DNA of 59,845 nucleotides from CAZAOY01 sp964486925 (GTDB lineage: Bacteria; Bacillota; Clostridia; Oscillospirales; Ruminococcaceae): NCBI GenBank assembly GCA_964486925.1, contig CAZAOY010000009.1, positions 1-59,845 on the forward strand, given 5' to 3'. Numbering within the stretch: position 1 is the first letter of the stretch; each line of letters starts with the position of its first letter. Below, piece by piece: positions 35,418-44,012 of the stretch. A program made the translations under genes and the position numbers. The notes under the pieces are model-generated. The model made no database searches. It saw only the letters and a list, made by a program, of their open reading frames with translations, and had not been told where the DNA came from.

Positions 35418-37910
35418 TTAGCCTTTATTATAATCAAGCAGAATTTTATAAAAGCTTTCAACCTCCATAGGTTTTGCGTAGAGGTATCCTTGTGCGGTGT
35501 CACAGTTAATGGAACGAAGCATAGCCGCCTGCTTTTCGGTTTCAACCCCTTCTGCCACCACCGACATATTAAGCTCTCTAGCAAGTCTGACAACGCTTGA
35601 AAGCACTATCTCTCCCCTGTCGGTATCCTCTGACCTACTTAGGAACGCTCTATCAATCTTAAGCACATCCGCCTTAATATCCTTTAGCATGTTAAGGGAG
35701 GAGTATCCGCTTCCAAAGTCGTCTATAGAGATTAAAAATCCCTGCTCCTTTAAGCTGTCCAGTATCTTTATAAGCGCGTCAATATTATCATGTATCAGCG
35801 TTTCCAGAATCTCAAGCTCGATAAACTTTGTAGGAACGCCATACCTGCTAATAACCTGCGTAACCTTGCTTATATAATCACTACCAAAGAGTAATAGCTT
35901 TGACTGGTTTACCGATATCGGTACTATAGACAAGCCCTGATTAATCCAATCCTTTTGCAGACGACATACCTGCTCTAGCATGTACATGTCAATCTGTGAC
36001 ACAAATCCATTCTTCTCAAAAAGCGGGATAAACGCCCCTGGAGGTACTACCTTGCCGTCACGTATCCAGCGAACCAACGCTTCCGCACCCTTTAGGCTAC
36101 CACTCTTAAGGTCAAACTTAGGCTGAAGATACACCACAAACTCATTATCAGCAAGGGCCTTAGACATACAATCCTCCATGCTCTTTTCCCTTACTGCATC
36201 ATCTCTGATTTTGTCGGTATAGAACGAGAACTTTCTATCTCCACCCATCTGTTTTGCAGTAATATGAGCCATGGTTGCCCTATCGATTATCTTGTCCATA
36301 TCGATTTCACCAAATGGTATCTTATAAATCCCTGTTGTAAAGTTAATTAAGTAGCCTTCCTCATACTTTTTGTGGGTTCGCATAAATTCTTCTCTAAATC
36401 TTCGCCCTACCTTTAAGGCTTCTTCATCAGAATCACGATCTAACAGCACAAGAAAATCATCATTAGACATCCGCCCATAAACATCAGTTTTAGAGATACA
36501 CCCCTTTATGATATCCGACATGTCACATAGAATTTGATCCCCATGATCATATCCAAACATATCATTTATTAGCTTAAAGTTATCTATATCCACCCTAATT
36601 AAGTATAAGCTACCGCCTGTATGTTCATTTGAGTTGTATCTTGCAAGCTGTATCTCGGTTAGCTTTTTAAAGCGGTTAAGGTTGTTGCCACCTGTTAGCT
36701 CATCCACATAAGCCATCCGCTCAAGGTCAGAGTTTAGCCGTTTAATCCCACGCACCATATCGTTAATGGAGTCTGCTACTATCTTGATCTCATCCTTTGT
36801 ATCAACCTTAACGCTAACTGTAAGGTCACCCTCTCCGATCCTTTGTGCTCCTATGGCTACCTGCTGTAAAGGTTTAGCAATATACCTACCCATTAGACCT
36901 GCCACACAAACCGCAATAATCACACATACTGCCGCCGCAACGATTAACACAACTATAAGTATATTAACATTAGCGTACATCTCGCTAGGCACTGGGTCGA
37001 TCCCCATAACCCAACCGTTAGATAGCTTTGCAAACGCAAGCAGATTTCTGCTGCCACTACTGTCGATAAACCCTGCCACACCGTAGTCGCTGTTCTTCAT
37101 CTGCTCTGATACCTCTTTAAAGCGACCATCCTGTGCTGTCATAAAGTTGTCACTTGTGAATCTGGTACCCGCCATAAGGCTAGGGTGTATTATAACCCCC
37201 AAATCCTCGTTTAGCAAAAATGCATTCCCGCTTTGATAGACCTTGATATCCTTTATCTCATTTAATATATCATCAAAGCTATAGTAAACTCCCACCACCG
37301 CAACAAGCTCTTCCCCAATAAAGACAGGGATAGCACAGGATACTACCTTTATTACGGTGTTATCCTTTAAAGTCCATTCGTAAGGGTTTGTCCAAAAGGT
37401 CCCCTTTGAACGTATAGGCCCATACCACCATTCCTTGTCGTCATCCGGCAGTGGGGTGTTGTCATAATAGGAAAAGGGTATGTAGTTTTGTCTGTTGGGG
37501 ATACCGTCCCCATCCCCGTCAACAAAGTATACATCATGTGGTGAAGCTGAAAGGCTTGGGTTAAAGTAACACCAGGCAGAGATACTTTCGGTTCGCTTTA
37601 CCGCAAAGTTTTTCATATAATCCGTCAGTACTACCTCATACCTAGCAAGATAGTTGGGGTCGGATTTTAACGCTTTATAATCTATAGTATCCTTAAGGTG
37701 GTCCTTCATCTCCTTTACCTTTTCCTCTATTACATTAAGTCTACTGCTAAATTTATTGGCGTACTGTCTAGCCATTAGGGTAATAATCTCTTCAGAATCC
37801 TTGCGTATAAAAGAGGTACTGCAATAGATAACTACCCCTCCTAGCACTAGGATAACCAGACAAGAACATGAAACAATAACGATAAAAATCTTACTGCTTA
37901 TTTTTTTCAT
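35418..37910 (-). CDS. Cache-HAMP-GGDEF-EAL signalling protein (probable c-di-GMP phosphodiesterase)
   Basis: 830 residues. Membrane segments (about 8-30 and 315-340) enclose a large extracellular dCache sensor domain, then HAMP (about 340-395), GGDEF and EAL domains. The GGDEF signature is replaced by MSNDDF (about residue 483), so cyclase activity is doubtful. The EAL domain looks complete: AEALVRW (about 610), VNQSKLLL, the Glu in ELEILE, IDDFGSGYSS, LKIDRAF, VAEGVET and AQGYLYAKPM. It should therefore hydrolyse c-di-GMP in response to an extracellular ligand, with the GGDEF domain possibly binding GTP. It is divergent from a chemotaxis receptor gene. Confidence 0.92.
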   Translation of the reverse strand: MKKISSKIFIVIVSCSCLVILVLGGVVIYCSTSFIRKDSEEIITLMARQYANKFSSRLNVIEEKVKEMKDHLKDTIDYKALKSDPNYLARYEVVLTDYMKNFAVKRTESISAWCYFNPSLSASPHDVYFVDGDGDGIPNRQNYIPFSYYDNTPLPDDDKEWWYGPIRSKGTFWTNPYEWTLKDNTVIKVVSCAIPVFIGEELVAVVGVYYSFDDILNEIKDIKVYQSGNAFLLNEDLGVIIHPSLMAGTRFTSDNFMTAQDGRFKEVSEQMKNSDYGVAGFIDSSGSRNLLAFAKLSNGWVMGIDPVPSEMYANVNILIVVLIVAAAVCVIIAVCVAGLMGRYIAKPLQQVAIGAQRIGEGDLTVSVKVDTKDEIKIVADSINDMVRGIKRLNSDLERMAYVDELTGGNNLNRFKKLTEIQLARYNSNEHTGGSLYLIRVDIDNFKLINDMFGYDHGDQILCDMSDIIKGCISKTDVYGRMSNDDFLVLLDRDSDEEALKVGRRFREEFMRTHKKYEEGYLINFTTGIYKIPFGEIDMDKIIDRATMAHITAKQMGGDRKFSFYTDKIRDDAVREKSMEDCMSKALADNEFVVYLQPKFDLKSGSLKGAEALVRWIRDGKVVPPGAFIPLFEKNGFVSQIDMYMLEQVCRLQKDWINQGLSIVPISVNQSKLLLFGSDYISKVTQVISRYGVPTKFIELEILETLIHDNIDALIKILDSLKEQGFLISIDDFGSGYSSLNMLKDIKADVLKIDRAFLSRSEDTDRGEIVLSSVVRLARELNMSVVAEGVETEKQAAMLRSINCDTAQGYLYAKPMEVESFYKILLDYNKG

Positions 37911-37942
37911 AAACCGACCCCTTCCTTATGTATGTTAATATA

Positions 37943-37971
37943 ATTGTAACACATTTTTAGGTCATTGTCAA
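37943..37971 (-). promoter_or_regulatory. Sigma-A-type promoter for the GGDEF-EAL gene
   Basis: On the minus strand TTGACA, 17-base spacer, TACAAT, 32 bases from the start codon. Confidence 0.65.
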
Positions 37972-38059
37972 CAAAATGCTATATTAACTTTTAGGTGTAA
38001 AAATTACGCGAATTTTACATAATTTAATAATTATTTTTATCCATACCCTTTCATATACC

Positions 38060-38088
38060 TTGACAAATTGCATTAAATGCTTTATAAT
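38060..38088 (+). promoter_or_regulatory. Consensus sigma-A promoter for the chemotaxis receptor gene
   Basis: TTGACA, 17-base spacer, TATAAT: an exact consensus match, 56 bases before the ATG at 38145. Confidence 0.75.
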
Positions 38089-38144
38089 AGTAACAGTAAA
38101 AACAGTTACATATTTACCTTTAAGTATAACCAAAGGAGAATGGT

Positions 38145-40157
38145 ATGGCAAAAAGGAAGAGCCTTAGCAGTAAGATAGTAAAATGGGTTAACGGAACGGT
38201 ATTTATAATAATAGTTATAATACTATTAGTTAATTCATTTGTAATTCAGCAGATCTTAGAAAAGACCACCGGCGCTAACATTAATACTATCTCTGCTTTA
38301 AACGCAGAAAAGATTGAAAAACAGCTTGACAGAATTGTAGGTATCGTTACCTCCATATCCTCACAGCTTGAAGCTATCGACCCTTATGCAAGAGGAATGT
38401 CTAGCAAAGCCTTTGTAAACACATACCTTAATGACAACAAGGAAGCCCAAGGTATCTGGATTGAATGGATAAAGGATGAAGCCTACGGTGGACTAAAGCC
38501 GGGCGATCCTAACGCAGATCTATTCAAAGTCCCTTACGACTACTACGGATATGAGGACATCTACGGCTATAGGGATGGGGATAAGCTTATCTATTCCTAT
38601 GATAAAACACCGGACTATCTTAGTAGTGACTACTTCCTTGAGGTTCAGCAAAAAAACGTTACCTATGTAATGCCGCCTTACTATGATAAATACGTTAAAG
38701 CGATTATCTGTTCAGCCGTTTCACCAATACATAATGACAAGGGCGAGTTTCTAGGTTGCGTTGGGGTTGATATTATGGGGGATTACTTTAATAGTATCGA
38801 GCTTGATACCGGCGCTTTTGATTCAGGATACAGCTATCTTGTTGCCTCAAACGGAATTGTGGTAACCCATACTAGTGATAAAAGCATTATAGGCAAGGAA
38901 GCCAGCCTTATTAAGGATGATAAGGGATTAATTAAGATGGAAACCCCTATCGAACTTGGGGAGAATACCGAACCATGGACTGCTGTTAGTGTAGTTAAAA
39001 AAGCAGAGATAAACTCTATGACGCTACAAGCACTCGCCTTCACCGATATAATTAGCTTAGCATTGCAGGTTATCCTTCTGTTTATAGTTATATTTATAAT
39101 TAAGCGTTATCTAAAGCCTGTAGAAAAACTGTCGGGATATGCGCAAAGATTGGCGGATGGTCACCTTGATATTAACGTTGATGTATCCACCAACGATGAG
39201 TTAGGGCTTCTTGCTGATAACTTTAAAACTATGTCTAATACCCTTAAAGGTTATATTACCGAGATATCCAAAGTTTTATCCGATATCTCCAATAAAAACC
39301 TAATGGCGTCAACTAAAGAGCAGTACAAAGGCGATTTTGTACAGATTGAACAGTCGCTTGCTAAGATACTAAAGGAACTAAACCTTACTATGAAGCAGAT
39401 TGATATCGCTTCTAGTCAGGTGCTTACAGGAGCGGATCAAGTTTCACAGGGTGCACAGGGATTAGCACACGCTTCTGCTGAGCAGACAGTTTCGGTTGAA
39501 CATCTTGTAGAGGCGGTTAACTTGGTATCACAGCTTACTGCAAACGACGGAGTTAACGCTCAAAGCGCATCCGAGCTTGCTAATACCGCTACTGAAAACC
39601 TAGAGCGTGGTAACATTCAGATGAACGGTATGCTTAGCGCTATGGAGGATATTAACAGAAAATCCGATGAGATCTCTAAGATTATAAAGACCATTGAGGA
39701 TATCGCATTCCAGACTAACATTCTAGCGTTAAATGCGGCTGTTGAGGCGGCTCGTGCTGGATCTGCGGGTAAAGGCTTTGCGGTTGTAGCGGATGAGGTA
39801 CGTAACCTTGCTACTAAGAGCGCACAGGCGGCTAAGAACACTACCGACCTAATTGAAAGCTCGGTTGGTGCGGCAAGAAAAGGTATGGACATTGCCACTC
39901 AAACTGCAAACACCTTAAAACAGATTACCGAAAGCACCACCGCAACCAAACAAAAGATCCAGCTTATACTTGATAGCACAGTAGAGCAAGGCATTGCATT
40001 CAGCGATATGCAGTCTAGCGCTACCGAAATATCCGGTACAGTTTCAACAAACTCCGCTACTAGCCAAGAAAGCGCTGCCGCCGCAGAGGAACTAACCTCA
40101 CAAGCGACACTACTAAAACGGTTAGTTAGTGAATTTAAGATGGATGATAATAGATAG
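38145..40157 (+). CDS. Methyl-accepting chemotaxis protein with dCache sensor
   Basis: 670 residues. The N-terminal membrane segment (about 15-35) and a second near residue 300-322 flank a dCache ligand-binding domain (contains DPYARGMS, YYGYEDIYGY, VGVDIMGDYF). A HAMP domain (about 322-375) leads to the coiled-coil signalling domain, whose conserved hairpin tip is DIAFQTNILALNAAVEAARAG...GFAVVADEVRNLA (residues about 520-560). It would relay ligand binding to CheA/CheW. No che genes are in the window. AAGGAG precedes the ATG. It shares a divergent promoter region with the GGDEF-EAL gene, and both have Cache sensors. Confidence 0.95.
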   Translation: MAKRKSLSSKIVKWVNGTVFIIIVIILLVNSFVIQQILEKTTGANINTISALNAEKIEKQLDRIVGIVTSISSQLEAIDPYARGMSSKAFVNTYLNDNKEAQGIWIEWIKDEAYGGLKPGDPNADLFKVPYDYYGYEDIYGYRDGDKLIYSYDKTPDYLSSDYFLEVQQKNVTYVMPPYYDKYVKAIICSAVSPIHNDKGEFLGCVGVDIMGDYFNSIELDTGAFDSGYSYLVASNGIVVTHTSDKSIIGKEASLIKDDKGLIKMETPIELGENTEPWTAVSVVKKAEINSMTLQALAFTDIISLALQVILLFIVIFIIKRYLKPVEKLSGYAQRLADGHLDINVDVSTNDELGLLADNFKTMSNTLKGYITEISKVLSDISNKNLMASTKEQYKGDFVQIEQSLAKILKELNLTMKQIDIASSQVLTGADQVSQGAQGLAHASAEQTVSVEHLVEAVNLVSQLTANDGVNAQSASELANTATENLERGNIQMNGMLSAMEDINRKSDEISKIIKTIEDIAFQTNILALNAAVEAARAGSAGKGFAVVADEVRNLATKSAQAAKNTTDLIESSVGAARKGMDIATQTANTLKQITESTTATKQKIQLILDSTVEQGIAFSDMQSSATEISGTVSTNSATSQESAAAAEELTSQATLLKRLVSEFKMDDNR

Positions 40158-40163
40158 AATATA

Positions 40164-40202
40164 AAAAGCTAATCGGCGGATAAACTCCGCCGATTAGCTT
40201 TT
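40164..40202. terminator. Perfect 17-bp bidirectional terminator
   Basis: AAAAGCTAATCGGCGGA, 5-base loop, then its exact complement ending in TTTT. It separates the chemotaxis receptor gene (plus) from rhaD (minus) and has A/T tails suited to both directions. Confidence 0.85.
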
Positions 40203-40217
40203 ACCTTATATATGTAG

Positions 40218-41030
40218 TTAACCTAAATATCCATCCCTCGGTGTTAGATTAAAGTCCTTGCATACCTCTAACAGCTGTTCATCGGTTATGGATTGCAAAA
40301 TCTTAAGATGGGCTATCTTCATATAGATAGTCGCCCCCTTCTCTACCGTTTCGATTAGACCAAAGGCTTCGTCTAGATCCCGTCCTGTGCCGAATATACC
40401 GTGCTGTGCCCATACGCATACCCTAAAGCTTTTTAGCCTGTCCGCCGTTTCTCTGCCTATCCTCGGATTACCGCATACCATCCAAGGAAGTACCGCTACC
40501 CCATCGGGGAATACCACAATACATTCGGTTATCATCCGCCATAGAGTACGGGTAAACTCCCGCTCGTCTAGGGTGTGAACAAAGGTCATAGCTAGGGTGT
40601 TGTTAGGGTGACAGTGCATTATTACACGGTGGAGCGGGTCTACCTTTAGTCGCTCGATATGCGACATAAGGTGGGCGGGCAGCTCGCTTGTAGGTCTGCC
40701 GCCGCCTACGTAACCCCATAAAAGCTCTGCCGCTCTGCCGTCCCCGCTTATCTTAATAATCCCGAGGTTTTTTTCTGGGTCGTCTATTATATTTTTAAAG
40801 TATCTACCCGTACCCGTTACCAGTAAAATTCTGCCCGCTAGAAAGGAAGCGTCAAAATCCATCGGGATTACGCGAAGAGTTTTGTTTAGGTCTAGGTACT
40901 GCGAAACCTCATCCTCATCCAGTATTACGCTTAAATTCCCACCATTACGCTCATCCCAACCTAAACGGTACATATTTGCTGTGGTTTTACACATCTGTAT
41001 TATAAATGGTGCTTTTAATATATCCTGCAC
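40218..41030 (-). CDS. rhaD: L-rhamnulose-1-phosphate aldolase
   Basis: 270 residues of the class II aldolase/adducin family. Zinc histidines lie in VIMHCHPNN and in the CVWAQHGIFGTG segment, and the substrate region includes ERNGGNLSVIL. It splits rhamnulose-1-phosphate into DHAP and L-lactaldehyde. The start is GTG at 41030, with AGAGGGGG overlapping the end of rhaA and only four bases after the rhaA stop. The longer frame to 41066 overlaps rhaA and is rejected. Last gene of the rhaB-rhaA-rhaD operon. Confidence 0.95.
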   Translation of the reverse strand: MQDILKAPFIIQMCKTTANMYRLGWDERNGGNLSVILDEDEVSQYLDLNKTLRVIPMDFDASFLAGRILLVTGTGRYFKNIIDDPEKNLGIIKISGDGRAAELLWGYVGGGRPTSELPAHLMSHIERLKVDPLHRVIMHCHPNNTLAMTFVHTLDEREFTRTLWRMITECIVVFPDGVAVLPWMVCGNPRIGRETADRLKSFRVCVWAQHGIFGTGRDLDEAFGLIETVEKGATIYMKIAHLKILQSITDEQLLEVCKDFNLTPRDGYLG

Positions 41031-41034
41031 TTTG

Positions 41035-42273
41035 TTACCCCCTCTTAGCCAGTACGTCAATCTCATACTGCTTAACCTGTGACAGCCAGTCTATCGGCGT
41101 GTCGTTTCTGTCTAAAAATTCCTCCCACACATATACAAACGGTTCAGATTTTAACTCCTCTACCATTGCAAGTCGGGCGGTGTAGTCCCCTAAAAGCTCT
41201 AACTCTGCTAGGGTCTTGGTAGGCTCTAGCAAGGCTTTTAACAGTGCCTTTTGCATATTTCTTGTACCTATTACCCATGCGGCAACTCGATTTATGCTAC
41301 CATCAAAGAAATCAAGTCCTATATGGGTTCTGCCTAACAGATCCCCCCTAACCAGCGAGTGTGCTATCTGCATTAGCTCGTCATCCATGATAACCACATG
41401 GTCGCTATCCCACCGTACAGGTCGGGAAACATGTAGTAACAGCTCCTTTGTAAACATCAGCACTGTGGGGATCTTATCCGAGATTACCTCGGTAGGATGA
41501 AAATGCCCCGCGTCAAGGCAGACCGCCTTGTTATGCTTTGTGGCATACCCTAGGCAAAACTCGTTTGACCCCACCACATAACTTTCCGTACCTATCCCGA
41601 AAACCTTGCTCTCGATTGCATCAAGGTTGTACCGCTCATCTATTGTATGGCTAAATATCTCGTTAAGTGAACGCTCCATCCGTAGCCGTGGGGAGAGCCT
41701 ATCTATCGGCATATCCTTATATCCGTCGGGAAACCAAAAGTTTGTGACACATCTTTGACCTGTCTGCTTACCAAAATATTCGCCAATGGTGCGGCTTCGC
41801 TTGCAGTGCTCCACCCAGAATGAGCGAATCCCCTCGTCATGGTGACTTACGGTAAAGCCGTCGCTAGCGTTTCTATGGGAGAAGCAGGTAGGGTTAAAGT
41901 CTAAGCCTATCCCCCGCTGATTGGCGTACTCCACCCATGTGGCAAAGTGCTGTGGCTCAAGCTCATCCAAATCCACCGTTTTATCGGTATCTGCATAGAT
42001 TGCATGTAGGTTAAGCTTGTGTCTACCCGCTATAAGCGAGAAGGCTTTATCCAGATCAGCACGTAACTCGTCGGGATTTGTTGCCTTACCTATATAGTTA
42101 CCTGTTACAGCTATCCCACCCGACAGCGCATTGTTAAACAAAAATCCTTTGACATCATCCCCCTGCCAACAGTGGAGTGATATCTTTATCTGATCTAGCC
42201 TTTTTATAACCTCGTCGGTATACACCCCATATCGTGCATACCGCTCCTTTGCTATAGAATAACCGGTTGACAT
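41035..42273 (-). CDS. rhaA: L-rhamnose isomerase
   Basis: 412 residues, the usual RhaA length. It converts L-rhamnose to L-rhamnulose with Mn2+. Family stretches include ISLHCWQGDDVKGF near the N-terminus, GLDFNPTCFSHR, NFWFPDGYKDMP and CLDAGHFHPTE, with the conserved histidines and acidic metal ligands. It follows rhaB by 48 bases and is translationally close to rhaD, so the three enzymes are made together. Confidence 0.97.
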   Translation of the reverse strand: MSTGYSIAKERYARYGVYTDEVIKRLDQIKISLHCWQGDDVKGFLFNNALSGGIAVTGNYIGKATNPDELRADLDKAFSLIAGRHKLNLHAIYADTDKTVDLDELEPQHFATWVEYANQRGIGLDFNPTCFSHRNASDGFTVSHHDEGIRSFWVEHCKRSRTIGEYFGKQTGQRCVTNFWFPDGYKDMPIDRLSPRLRMERSLNEIFSHTIDERYNLDAIESKVFGIGTESYVVGSNEFCLGYATKHNKAVCLDAGHFHPTEVISDKIPTVLMFTKELLLHVSRPVRWDSDHVVIMDDELMQIAHSLVRGDLLGRTHIGLDFFDGSINRVAAWVIGTRNMQKALLKALLEPTKTLAELELLGDYTARLAMVEELKSEPFVYVWEEFLDRNDTPIDWLSQVKQYEIDVLAKRG

Positions 42274-42321
42274 AATAAACTCCTTTTTAGTAGTTAGTCG
42301 TTAGTGGCTAATAGGTGGTAG

Positions 42322-43704
42322 TTATCCGCAGTATTCAAACGTTTGGGCGGAAGCTTTAATTATCCTTTTAGCTTGGTTAAGATCCTTAATCTCCCCTAAC
42401 GCTATCAGCTGAAGGGCAATGTTACCCATGGCGGTTGCTTCTACAGGGCCTGCTATCACCCTACATCCGCAGTACTGCTGTGTTAACTCGCAGAGGAAGC
42501 TATCTCTAATCCCTCCCCCTACCATATGTATGGTGTTATAGGTCTTGTGGGTGTTCTGCTCAATCTCTACCTTGGTTTTGGCATATTCCTTAGCAAGACT
42601 TTCATAGATACAGCGGGTAACTTCCCCTACAGTTTTTGGGATGTACTGATTTGTGGATTTGCAGTATTCCTGCACTAGTTTTGGGATGTTTCCCATGTCT
42701 GAAAACTGCGGTGCGTTTGTGTCGATGTAGCACCGTTCCCCTTTAGCCGCACGTGCCAGCTGTTCTAGCTCGGGGTAGCTGTACAGCCTTCCCTCACGCT
42801 CCCACCGGCGGCGACAGGATTGTATCATCCACAGTCCTGTGATGTTTTTAAGGTAGCGTATCTTACCATCGTACCCGCCCTCGTTTGTGATGGATTGGCT
42901 TGTAAATATAGGGTTATCCAGCTGTGTCCCCATTAGTGACCATGTGCCGCAGGATAGGTATAAAAAGTCGGTTTCCTGTGTTGGTACTGCTACCACTGCG
43001 CAGGCGGTGTCATGCCCGCAGACCGAGATAACCTTCACCTTATTGACCATAAGCTCCTCTGATATATCGTCCGACAGCTGACCTAGCACCCTACCTCCCC
43101 CGCTAATACTACATAACAGACCTCTATCCAACCCAATCCAGTCAACCACCTCATCCGACCAGTCCTTTGTATGACCGTCTAGCATAGCGGAGGTTGAAGC
43201 GATAGAGTATTCACAGCTTTTAACCCCGGTGAGCAGATAGTTAAAATAATCGGGCAAAAACAAAAGCTTATCCGCCCGCTTTAGGGTATCAGGACGTTTT
43301 TTTGCTAGATATTTAAGCTGATACGCAGTGTTAAAGTGAAGGTACTGGATACCGGTTTTGTCATATAGATTTGGCTTTTCTATTAGGCCAGTGCGGCTGT
43401 CACGGTAGTGGACAGGGTTTTCAATCAGCGCCCCATCTCTATCGATAAGCGCAAAATCCACCCCCCATGTGTCAATTCCGATACTCTCAAACCCGCTATA
43501 GCATTTAGCCTTGACAATTCCCTGTTTAATCTCATAAAACAGTCGAAGTACATCCCAGTAGAGCGTCCCATTAAGGTAAACGGGGTCGTTTGAGAAACGG
43601 TGAAGCTCTGTTAAGGTAATCCTCTCCCCGTCAAACTCCCCCATTACAGCCCGTCCGCTAGACGCCCCGAAATCAAACGCTAGCACATTAATCTTTTTTG
43701 GCAT
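42322..43704 (-). CDS. rhaB: L-rhamnulokinase (FGGY family)
   Basis: 460 residues. The N-terminal ATPase motif is LAFDFGASSGRAVMGEF, with IGIDTWGVDFALID, VCGHDTACAV, YLSCGTWSLMG and the C-terminal HMVGGGIRDSFLCELTQ. It phosphorylates L-rhamnulose at O-1. First gene of the rhaBAD operon, about 37 bases from a predicted promoter. No rhamnose transporter, RhaR/RhaS-like regulator or lactaldehyde reductase is encoded next to it in this window. Confidence 0.96.
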   Translation of the reverse strand: MPKKINVLAFDFGASSGRAVMGEFDGERITLTELHRFSNDPVYLNGTLYWDVLRLFYEIKQGIVKAKCYSGFESIGIDTWGVDFALIDRDGALIENPVHYRDSRTGLIEKPNLYDKTGIQYLHFNTAYQLKYLAKKRPDTLKRADKLLFLPDYFNYLLTGVKSCEYSIASTSAMLDGHTKDWSDEVVDWIGLDRGLLCSISGGGRVLGQLSDDISEELMVNKVKVISVCGHDTACAVVAVPTQETDFLYLSCGTWSLMGTQLDNPIFTSQSITNEGGYDGKIRYLKNITGLWMIQSCRRRWEREGRLYSYPELEQLARAAKGERCYIDTNAPQFSDMGNIPKLVQEYCKSTNQYIPKTVGEVTRCIYESLAKEYAKTKVEIEQNTHKTYNTIHMVGGGIRDSFLCELTQQYCGCRVIAGPVEATAMGNIALQLIALGEIKDLNQAKRIIKASAQTFEYCG

Positions 43705-43740
43705 TATCCCACCCCTTTTTTAGATTAATTATCTATCTTT

Positions 43741-43816
43741 ATTCTACCAGATAATCTGTGAATGTCAATATATCTTTATTAGAATGGCAAGATAACACTT
43801 GTTAATGTTAATATAT
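43741..43816 (-). promoter_or_regulatory. rhaBAD promoter with a pair of direct repeats
   Basis: On the minus strand TTGACA (43763-43768), 16-base spacer, TAGAAT (43741-43746). The -35 box lies in a 16-base element, GTGAATGTCAATATAT on the plus strand (43758-43773), which recurs as GTTAATGTTAATATAT at 43801-43816. Two direct repeats 43 bases apart, one overlapping the -35, are typical of an AraC-type activator or another rhamnose regulator. Confidence 0.55.
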
Positions 43817-43864
43817 TAATGGTGTCAGCATGCGTGATTTTATATCTTACGTGGGCCTGTAGGT

Positions 43865-43900
43865 GTGGTGGTGCGGGCGACCGCAAGTGTCGCACCCTAC
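43865..43900. repeat. Decayed REP-like palindrome
   Basis: Contains GTGCGGGCGACCGCAA followed by GTGTCGCACCCTAC, an imperfect version of the hairpin at 11351-11370 with the same CCCTAC ending. It lies in the 308-base rhaB-spoIVA intergenic region, which otherwise holds the rha promoter and the spoIVA terminator. Confidence 0.4.
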
Positions 43901-43968
43901 GTGGGGTTTACGTTTTACATGGCATTGTAGGGTTCGTGGTCTATACATATCGCAAATTGATACAAAAA

Positions 43969-44002
43969 CATACAACACCCCTGCGCGCAGGAGTGTTGTA
44001 TG
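43969..44002 (-). terminator. Terminator of spoIVA
   Basis: CATACAACAC-c-CCTGC pairs with GCAGG-a-GTGTTGTATG around GC, with one mismatch, 10 bases beyond the spoIVA stop. Confidence 0.7.
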
Positions 44003-44012
44003 TAAACTAACT

